Shown: positions 6,263 to 11,259 of the stretch, in pieces | How the letters are laid out: each line of letters starts with the position of its first letter | Numbering within the stretch: the first letter of the stretch is position 1 | From: Oscillospiraceae bacterium | GTDB lineage: Bacteria > Bacillota > Clostridia > Oscillospirales > Oscillospiraceae | Assembly: GCA_017435245.1 (NCBI GenBank) | Contig: JAFSFK010000129.1 | Location: 1-11,259 of the forward strand | Direction: 5' to 3' | DNA: 11,259 nt | Notes under the pieces: model-generated | Told to the model about the DNA's origin: nothing | Seen by the model: the letters and a program-made list of their open reading frames with translations, nothing else | Database searches by the model: none | Translations under genes and position numbers: made by a program

Positions 6263-6373
6263 AAATTCCAGTTTATCGATGTGATGTTCGTTAGAATCTG
6301 TAGGGGCGGTGTTTCGCCGCCCCTACGAGGTATGACGATAGATTTACCGAACAGCTCGATAAACTGGAATTTG
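6262..6373. repeat. Repeat element 2, same inverted ends as element 1
   Basis: A 17-base perfect inverted repeat, AAATTCCAGTTTATCGA at 6263-6279 and its complement at 6356-6372, bounds about 110 bases. Counting 24-base ends (6262-6285 and 6350-6373) gives 20 matches. The right end matches the right end of the element at 3264-3534 at 22 of 24 bases. The interior is different and contains a GC-rich hairpin: GTAGGGGCGG (6300-6309) with CCGCCCCTAC (6317-6326), a perfect 10-base stem. The first base is the last base of the clpC stop. No protein is encoded. The hairpin has no T run and may or may not end the clpC transcript; no other terminator follows clpC. Confidence 0.8.
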
Positions 6374-6399
6374 CAAATTGCATATCCGTGTGTTATACT
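6371..6399 (+). promoter_or_regulatory. Promoter of the NUDIX gene, -35 overlaps repeat end
   Basis: TTGCAA (6371-6376) and TATACT (6394-6399) are 17 bases apart, and TG at 6391-6392 makes an extended -10. The first three bases of the -35 box are the last three of repeat element 2. The predicted start near 6406 suits the ribosome binding site GAAGAAGG at 6416-6423. Confidence 0.75.
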
Positions 6400-6430
6400 G
6401 ACACAAGTTAGTATGGAAGAAGGCACCGGT

Positions 6431-6943
6431 ATGGAATACAACGATATTTATGATATTGACCGGAATCTCACCGGCAGGACCCACTTGCGGGGAACTCGCT
6501 GGAAAAAGGGGGAGTATGGCCTTGTGGTCTGTGTCTGGGTCTACGATGGAAAGGGAAACCTTTTACTGACCCGCCGGGCACCGGAAAAGACCTTCCCTGG
6601 AACCTGGGAGAATTCCGGAGGTGCAGCCAAAGCGGGGGAGACCAGCTTGCAGGCCATTGTTCGGGAACTAAGAGAGGAAACGGGGATCCGGGCAAAGGCG
6701 GAGGATTTTGAGCTTCTTGGCTCCGGCCGTGATGGAAATACCCATTATGATTATTACTGCCTGTTGGCACCGGTGCCCATTGAGGAGATCGTACTGCTGC
6801 CCGGGGAAACGGACGCTGCCAAGTGGGTGAGCTTCCCTCAGGTCCACCGGATGATCGAAGAAAAACAGATCTGCCGGATCATCGCCAGACAGTTTCAGCG
6901 GCAGGAGCAGGACTTGCTGCTTCGGCAATCTGCACAAGATTGA
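6431..6943 (+). CDS. NUDIX hydrolase
   Basis: This 170-residue protein carries a complete NUDIX box at residues 64-86: G, five residues, E70, seven residues, then RELREETGI. These are the Mg2+-binding and catalytic residues that hydrolyse a nucleoside diphosphate linked to another moiety. The N-terminal layout (DIDRNLTGRTHLRG, then KGEYGLVVCVWVYDGKGNLLLTRRAPEK and FPGTWENSGG) resembles the YfcD/isopentenyl-diphosphate isomerase-like branch of the superfamily; the substrate cannot be assigned from sequence. I start at 6431 because GAAGAAGG lies seven bases upstream. An in-frame ATG at 6413 would itself overlap that site. The gene is transcribed in the same direction as clpC, but from its own promoter formed partly by the repeat element. 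A strong hairpin follows 70 bases after the stop. Confidence 0.92.
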   Translation: MEYNDIYDIDRNLTGRTHLRGTRWKKGEYGLVVCVWVYDGKGNLLLTRRAPEKTFPGTWENSGGAAKAGETSLQAIVRELREETGIRAKAEDFELLGSGRDGNTHYDYYCLLAPVPIEEIVLLPGETDAAKWVSFPQVHRMIEEKQICRIIARQFQRQEQDLLLRQSAQD

Positions 6944-6979
6944 TGGGCGCATTTCATCGTATCGCCTGCTTGATTTTTC

Positions 6980-7009
6980 TTGCAAAGAATATAAGTTATC
7001 GGCTATAAT
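6980..7009 (+). promoter_or_regulatory. Promoter of the phosphoribosyltransferase-like gene
   Basis: TTGCAA (6980-6985) and a perfect TATAAT (7004-7009) are 18 bases apart. The expected transcript start near 7016 is at the very beginning of the long hairpin at 7015-7072, so the RNA would start with that structure. Confidence 0.7.
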
Positions 7010-7014
7010 GAAAA

Positions 7015-7078
7015 AAAGCGTTTTTCATTTGCCCGGCGAAGAACGCTTCTGCCGGGCGTGGAAAACGCTTTCTTTTTT
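7015..7078 (+). terminator. Leader hairpin with T run: attenuator or NUDIX terminator
   Basis: A nested rod can form: 7015-7028 (AAAGCGTTTTTCAT) with the GTGGAAAACGCTTT region ending at 7071 (some G.U pairs), then GCCCGGC (7031-7037) with GCCGGGC (7051-7057), then GAAG with CTTC. Six T follow at 7073-7078. This is a strong intrinsic terminator. The ribosome binding site of the next gene begins only a few bases later, leaving no room for a promoter, so that gene must be transcribed through it. GAAGAACGCTTC (7038-7049) can compete for the same left arm, giving an alternative fold without the terminator. Confidence 0.75.
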
Positions 7079-7099
7079 ACAGGAAAAGGAGGATATAAT

Positions 7100-7735
7100 A
7101 TGATCGAATTGAAAATGTTGCCTGTAAAGCATGGAAATGTGCCCCTGCGCTACGCCAGAGGACATTTTGCCACAAACCACAGCCACATCAATTATTACAT
7201 AGATATCACATACGAAAAAACAAGGCTCAGCGATGCCAGGGACAGTGCCCGTCAGCTGGTGTCCCATTTTATCAACAACACCCCGGTGGATACGGTTTTG
7301 TGTCTGGATGGTACTGCTGTGCTGGGCACCTGCGTGGCAGATGAGCTGACTAAAGTTGGGTTTCATACCATCAATCAGTCCAACAGTATTTATGTGGTGG
7401 AGCCGGAGTACAACGCCAACAGCCAGATTATTTTCCGGGAGAACATCCAGCCTATGATCCGTGGCAAGCACGTGCTGATCCTAATGGCCTCGGTGACCAC
7501 AGGCTTTACTGCCGGCAAGAGCATTGAGGCAATCCAGTATTATGACGGTCAGGTGGCAGGCATAGCCTCCATTTACAGCGCTGTGGACAGCATCGGCGAT
7601 ATCCCGGTGCGTTCGGTGTACGATATAGGTGACCTGCCGGACTATGCAAGCTTTGATTACCGGGAATGCCCATACTGCAAGCAGGGGCAAAAGCTGGATG
7701 CCCTGGTCAACAGCTTCGGCTATTCCGTACTGTAA
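7100..7735 (+). CDS. Phosphoribosyltransferase-like protein (orotate PRTase type)
   Basis: This 211-residue protein resembles type I phosphoribosyltransferases. The PRPP-loop region reads VLILMASVTTGFTAG (125-139): the TTGxT part that holds the phosphate of PRPP is intact, but the usual pair of acidic residues before it is replaced by Met-Ala. A second candidate loop is LCLDGTAVLG near residues 68-77. A C-terminal CPYC (190-193) could bind metal or iron with another copy of the protein, but only one CxxC is present. I recall similar proteins in gut Clostridia annotated as orotate phosphoribosyltransferase or plain phosphoribosyltransferase; the substrate is unproven. The start at 7100 has AAAAGGAGGA seven bases upstream. 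It has its own promoter and a terminator-like leader, then a terminator at 7750, so it is a single-gene unit. Confidence 0.7.
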   Translation: MIELKMLPVKHGNVPLRYARGHFATNHSHINYYIDITYEKTRLSDARDSARQLVSHFINNTPVDTVLCLDGTAVLGTCVADELTKVGFHTINQSNSIYVVEPEYNANSQIIFRENIQPMIRGKHVLILMASVTTGFTAGKSIEAIQYYDGQVAGIASIYSAVDSIGDIPVRSVYDIGDLPDYASFDYRECPYCKQGQKLDALVNSFGYSVL

Positions 7736-7749
7736 ACAACTTGCTTTTT

Positions 7750-7782
7750 GGCGTGCCGCAAAATGCGGCACGCCGTTTATAT
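7750..7782 (+). terminator. Terminator after the phosphoribosyltransferase-like gene
   Basis: GGCGTGCCGCA (7750-7760) and TGCGGCACGCC (7764-7774) form a perfect 11-base stem with an AAA loop. The following tract GTTTATATTT is T-rich but interrupted. It starts 14 bases past the stop codon. Confidence 0.85.
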
Positions 7783-7808
7783 TTGTAAAATGCAGTGGAA
7801 TTTGAACC

Positions 7809-7837
7809 TTGTGCTGTCCTTTTTTGTGAGGTATAAT
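7809..7837 (+). promoter_or_regulatory. Probable promoter of the large secreted-protein gene
   Basis: TATAAT lies at 7832-7837, about 30 bases before the start codon at 7869. The best-placed -35 is TTGTGC (7809-7814), 17 bases upstream but only three of six matches, so an activator or alternative element may be involved. The ribosome binding site GGGAGGA precedes the ATG. Confidence 0.55.
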
Positions 7838-7868
7838 AAAAAATAATAGTATTCTTGGGAGGAATCAT

Positions 7869-10800
7869 ATGAAAGGGAAAAAGAAAGTTTTTTACAGTTG
7901 GCTTATAGTGCTGCTGGTTGGGGTGCTATGCTTCGGTGCGGTTTCTGCGAATGCGGAAACAGATACTAGCATTCCTGCGTTCAGCGGTTACTCTACCGGC
8001 ACGATTTCTGATGCCAACAGCGGATATACACAATCAACCTATTATGGCATCAGCTTGAGCCAGATGAAAACCTATGAGCAGAAGCTGGTCAGCGAAGGGT
8101 ACACGCTCTACGATCAGCAGGAAATTGAAAACGGAACAAATGTCAATCGTTTTGCTACCTATGTCAAGGACGGTACCATGATCCATCTGAATCTGTTTCC
8201 CTCACTGACTATGAACCGGTTTCATATCATCTACGGTCCTGCAGATAAGTTGGTTCCCAATACGCCCGCAGGCAGCTACAGTACGGTGGTAACGCCTTCG
8301 GTTGCCACGATCGAGCGTACGGATGGTGTGCTTTGTATGGTGGTACAGCTGGCAGACGGCAGCTATTATATCATTGACGGCGGTTATGGATTTAGTACCA
8401 CAGAGCCCACCACGCTTCCTGCAAAGGAAGAACATCGAGATGGCTCCGGTGTCACATATACATACACCCGGGATCACAAGAAGGATATGGCAACCTTGCT
8501 GACCTATCTGCAAGATACCAACCGGGATGGAAAGATCAATTCCGCAGATCAGCGCCCTCAGGTGAATTGGATGATCACCCATGCGGATGCGGATCATATC
8601 CAGCTGCCCTATATTTTTATACAGACCTACAGCAGCAAGTTTGATCTGAATGCTGTCTATTATAATTTCCCCAAATTTGAGAGTATCGGTCTGTCATCAA
8701 GCTATACCCCGGAGGAATTCACAAAGCGGGCTTGGGAAAGCTTTGTTGGCACGGTCAATGCCTATTTCCCGAATGCAAAGGAATATATTTACCATACCGG
8801 TCAGGTGGTGGATCTGCCGGGATGTAAACTGGAATTTCTGTATACCCCGGAGGATATGTATCCTCTGTCTATGACTACTCCCAACCATACCTGCGGCATT
8901 TGGCGTTTCTGCTTTGACGGTGGAAAGACCTTTGTTGTTACCGGTGATGCGGAAGTGGAAACCAATAAGCAGGCAGCAAAGGTTTTGGGGGATTACTTGA
9001 AAAGCGATATACTGCAGGTGATCCATCACGGCTCCAACGGCGGCACCACGGAGTTTTACAATGCGGTGGATCCGGATATTTGCCTCTGGCCTTGTCTGGA
9101 CATTTCTTTCTATCACGATCTGCGCCATTTGGGCAGCTATAGCGGATACGCTTTTAATAAGGTCTTACGTAATGGACAGCGCACCCATTACACCACATCC
9201 TCCACGAATACTGTTTTTGTACCCACCTTGCGCTATGATGCCAATGGCGGAACGGGAACGGTGGATGTTGTCGGTACATTGTACTGCGGAGAAACTGCCA
9301 GTGAAGGCACCAGCCCCAATGGCATGGTAACGGTGGCGGAAAATTCCTTTTCCGGACCAACGGGGAAAGGGTTCCAGGGATGGGCAACCACGCCCAATGG
9401 CTCTGTGAAGTATAGCCCCGGAGATCAAATCGAATTAAAGACGGATACGGTTTTGTATGCAGTTTGGAAAGAGCAGACTTACACCGTTACCTTTATGGAT
9501 GGGGATTCTGTCGTCAAAACGGAAACGGTTCCTGCCGGTGCAGATGTGACCTTGCCGGAGCTGCCGGAGAATCATGTGTGCAGTGTATCTTGGAGTCATG
9601 ATGGCAAGAACATCACATCCGATCTCATCATCAAGGTGGTGTACACAGAGCATGCTGTCAGTCATGTAGCTGCAGCTGAGTCCACCTACAATGAAAACGG
9701 TAATGTGGAATATTGGCACTGCGGCACTTGCGGACGGGCATGGCTGGATGCTGAGTGCACTGTGGATACCGATCTGCAGGCAGTAAAGCTGCCCCTGTTG
9801 GAGGCTGCGGTTTCCGTGGGCGATGTAAATTACGGCTCGTTGGAAGATGCCGTTGCTGCGGCAAACGCCACACAGGAAGCGGATGTCATTACTATTTTAA
9901 AGGATCTGCAAATCGAATCCACACTGGTGATCACCACCGATATGACCATCACTGCAGACCGGGCGGTTGAAATTTCCGTGGTCGAGGGCTTGGATAATCA
10001 TATGATCCATGTCAATGGAGGTAAGCTCACCCTTGCCGGCAAGTCCCAAGAGGCCAAGATCACTTTGACTGCTGCGGCTACAACCAGAAATCTCATTAAC
10101 ATCAAAAGCAGCACAGGTGTGGAAATCATCAATGTCCATTTGGCAGGCAATAAAAACTCTACAGCATCAAAAAATTACGCAAATGGTATTAACATTGATG
10201 CAGGTACATTTACTGCTCAAAATGTGACTGTTACCGATGTGCCTTACCGTGGTGTCCGTGTGGCGGCAGGCGGCGTGGGAAATCTGAAAAATGTGAGCAT
10301 TTCCAATGTTGGCGGACATGGTGTTTTTGTCGCCGGTACTGTGCACGTCTATGATGCCCTCTCTATCTTCAATGCCGGATTTAATAACAATGAAAACGGT
10401 ATCAATGTGGCAGCAGACGGTAAGCTGGAGAGCCATTTTGAATCACTTTCTGCGGATACTTATGCCATTGCGATCGACACCACTACCAATAGAGGCATCA
10501 TCGTGCAAAAGGGTGGTATCCTTAATATCACCAATGTAAGCATTAAGAATACGACATCCTATGCATTGGACCTCTTTGCATCTGAGGCTGTCGCAACGGT
10601 CACAAATGCGATCATTACGGATACATCCAAAGCGGTCAAAGCAGCAACAGGAAGCTCCCTGACAGTGAAGAACGTGACAGTACAGACTTGTGAAGAAGCT
10701 GTGATAAGCATTGCATCGGACGCACTGACTGCTGAAAGTGAGCAGATCACCGTTTTGCGTCACACCGAGGCGATCGATGAAGCGGTTGCAGCAACCTGCA

Positions 10801-11259
10801 CCGAAACCGGTCTGACCGAAGGTAAGCACTGCACTGCCTGTAAAGAAGTACTCATCCCGCAGACTGTCGTCGCAGCACTGGGTCACGACTATCAGGTCAG
10901 CCAGGTCCCTGCAGCCTGCGACAAGGAAGGTTCCAAGACCACCACTTGCGCACGCTGCGATTATCATACGGTAGAAACGCTTCCTGCTTCCGGTCACAGC
11001 TACGAAAACGGCAAGTGCACTGTCTGCGGCGAGGCAGATCCCGATTATGTGGAGCCCATCGTTAAGTTTGACTTCTCCGGTTCTACCATGACCCTGGGCA
11101 ACGAGCTGGTTCTGAACTTCGTTTACAACAAGGCTCTGCTCACCGGCACCGATAACTACGCACAGGTCACCATCGCCCGTGAGGACGGCGATTACACCTA
11201 CGAGATTCCTCAGTCTGAGTGGACTGCCTTCAACGCAGCCTTGAACCAGATCCCCGTCA
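7869..11259 (+). CDS. Secreted modular protein: ComEC-like MBL domain, beta-helix (partial)
   Basis: One open frame runs from the ATG at 7869 off the right edge, with 1130 residues visible and no stop. A signal peptide is clear: basic KGKKK, hydrophobic 7-25, probable cleavage after Ala-Asn-Ala at 29. A metallo-beta-lactamase-fold domain follows (about 130-440) with HADADH (238-243), GDAE (D360) and HHGSNGG (386 on), the pattern of the ComEC C-terminal domain. DTNRDGKINSAD (216-227) is an EF-hand/dockerin-type calcium loop inserted before the metal motif. Next come an InlB-type B-repeat (455-533, RYDANGG to LYAVW), a related segment, a CGTC module, a right-handed parallel beta-helix-like stretch (about 657-960, many NVT/NVS turns), and GH...C..C modules from 977. 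A new domain begins at 1067. It is probably cell-surface or extracellular. The substrate is unknown; nuclease or phosphodiesterase activity is only suggested by the ComEC likeness. Confidence 0.88.
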   Translation, partial: MKGKKKVFYSWLIVLLVGVLCFGAVSANAETDTSIPAFSGYSTGTISDANSGYTQSTYYGISLSQMKTYEQKLVSEGYTLYDQQEIENGTNVNRFATYVKDGTMIHLNLFPSLTMNRFHIIYGPADKLVPNTPAGSYSTVVTPSVATIERTDGVLCMVVQLADGSYYIIDGGYGFSTTEPTTLPAKEEHRDGSGVTYTYTRDHKKDMATLLTYLQDTNRDGKINSADQRPQVNWMITHADADHIQLPYIFIQTYSSKFDLNAVYYNFPKFESIGLSSSYTPEEFTKRAWESFVGTVNAYFPNAKEYIYHTGQVVDLPGCKLEFLYTPEDMYPLSMTTPNHTCGIWRFCFDGGKTFVVTGDAEVETNKQAAKVLGDYLKSDILQVIHHGSNGGTTEFYNAVDPDICLWPCLDISFYHDLRHLGSYSGYAFNKVLRNGQRTHYTTSSTNTVFVPTLRYDANGGTGTVDVVGTLYCGETASEGTSPNGMVTVAENSFSGPTGKGFQGWATTPNGSVKYSPGDQIELKTDTVLYAVWKEQTYTVTFMDGDSVVKTETVPAGADVTLPELPENHVCSVSWSHDGKNITSDLIIKVVYTEHAVSHVAAAESTYNENGNVEYWHCGTCGRAWLDAECTVDTDLQAVKLPLLEAAVSVGDVNYGSLEDAVAAANATQEADVITILKDLQIESTLVITTDMTITADRAVEISVVEGLDNHMIHVNGGKLTLAGKSQEAKITLTAAATTRNLINIKSSTGVEIINVHLAGNKNSTASKNYANGINIDAGTFTAQNVTVTDVPYRGVRVAAGGVGNLKNVSISNVGGHGVFVAGTVHVYDALSIFNAGFNNNENGINVAADGKLESHFESLSADTYAIAIDTTTNRGIIVQKGGILNITNVSIKNTTSYALDLFASEAVATVTNAIITDTSKAVKAATGSSLTVKNVTVQTCEEAVISIASDALTAESEQITVLRHTEAIDEAVAATCTETGLTEGKHCTACKEVLIPQTVVAALGHDYQVSQVPAACDKEGSKTTTCARCDYHTVETLPASGHSYENGKCTVCGEADPDYVEPIVKFDFSGSTMTLGNELVLNFVYNKALLTGTDNYAQVTIAREDGDYTYEIPQSEWTAFNAALNQIPV

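Noticed and set aside
7796..7804. TGGAATTTG before the large secreted-protein gene as a solo end of the repeat family
   Set aside because: Only about ten bases match the element tip, the following TTGAAC is 24 bases from the TATAAT box, and no partner end is nearby; chance is likely.
8580..8597. HADADH as a degenerate, inactive MBL metal motif
   Set aside because: Asp in place of the second His is, from recall, the normal form in ComEC-type domains, and the later GD and HHGS motifs are intact.

Overview
The window looks like a chromosomal segment of an endospore-forming Gram-positive anaerobe, most likely a gut Clostridia of the Oscillospirales/Ruminococcaceae type. This is inferred from the spmA-spmB sporulation pair, an AbrB-type regulator with a C-terminal CxxC...CxxC module, a short 2[4Fe-4S] clostridial ferredoxin, a UVR-containing ClpC, GGAGG-type ribosome binding sites with ideal spacing, and a very large secreted protein built from surface modules common in gut Firmicutes. 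No species can be named from the sequence alone.

Layout, left to right. Positions 1-1046 (minus strand) hold spmB, cut by an in-frame TAA, and spmA, joined by an ATGA overlap. Positions 1137-1517 hold a textbook sigma-A promoter, an abrB-like gene on the plus strand and a bidirectional terminator. Positions 1527-3223 (minus strand) hold rsmI and, upstream of it, a TrmN6/YabB-like methyltransferase, so two RNA-modification genes share an orientation. Positions 3264-3534 are a repeat element with terminal inverted repeats. Positions 3552-3839 hold a ferredoxin gene (minus strand) with its own terminator and promoter. It is divergent from clpC (3941-6262, plus strand). A second element with the same terminal repeats (6262-6373) begins at the clpC stop codon. 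Its far end runs into the promoter of a NUDIX hydrolase gene (6431-6943). A promoter and a large terminator-like leader hairpin precede a phosphoribosyltransferase-like gene (7100-7735). From 7869 to the right edge one uninterrupted reading frame (1130 codons visible) encodes a secreted protein: signal peptide, ComEC-like metallo-beta-lactamase domain, InlB-type B-repeat, parallel beta-helix and Cys-rich modules.

Most genes are housekeeping or stress functions (spore maturation, rRNA and tRNA methylation, electron transfer, protein quality control, nucleotide-type hydrolysis) in short, separately promoted units. The less ordinary features are: the interrupted spmB; two repeat elements of one family, each of whose gene-facing ends supplies the TTG of a candidate -35 box; the attenuator-like leader before a phosphoribosyltransferase-like protein with an altered PRPP loop; and the modular secreted protein with an EF-hand-like loop inside its hydrolase domain. 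No CRISPR array, rRNA, tRNA, transposase gene or phage gene was seen.
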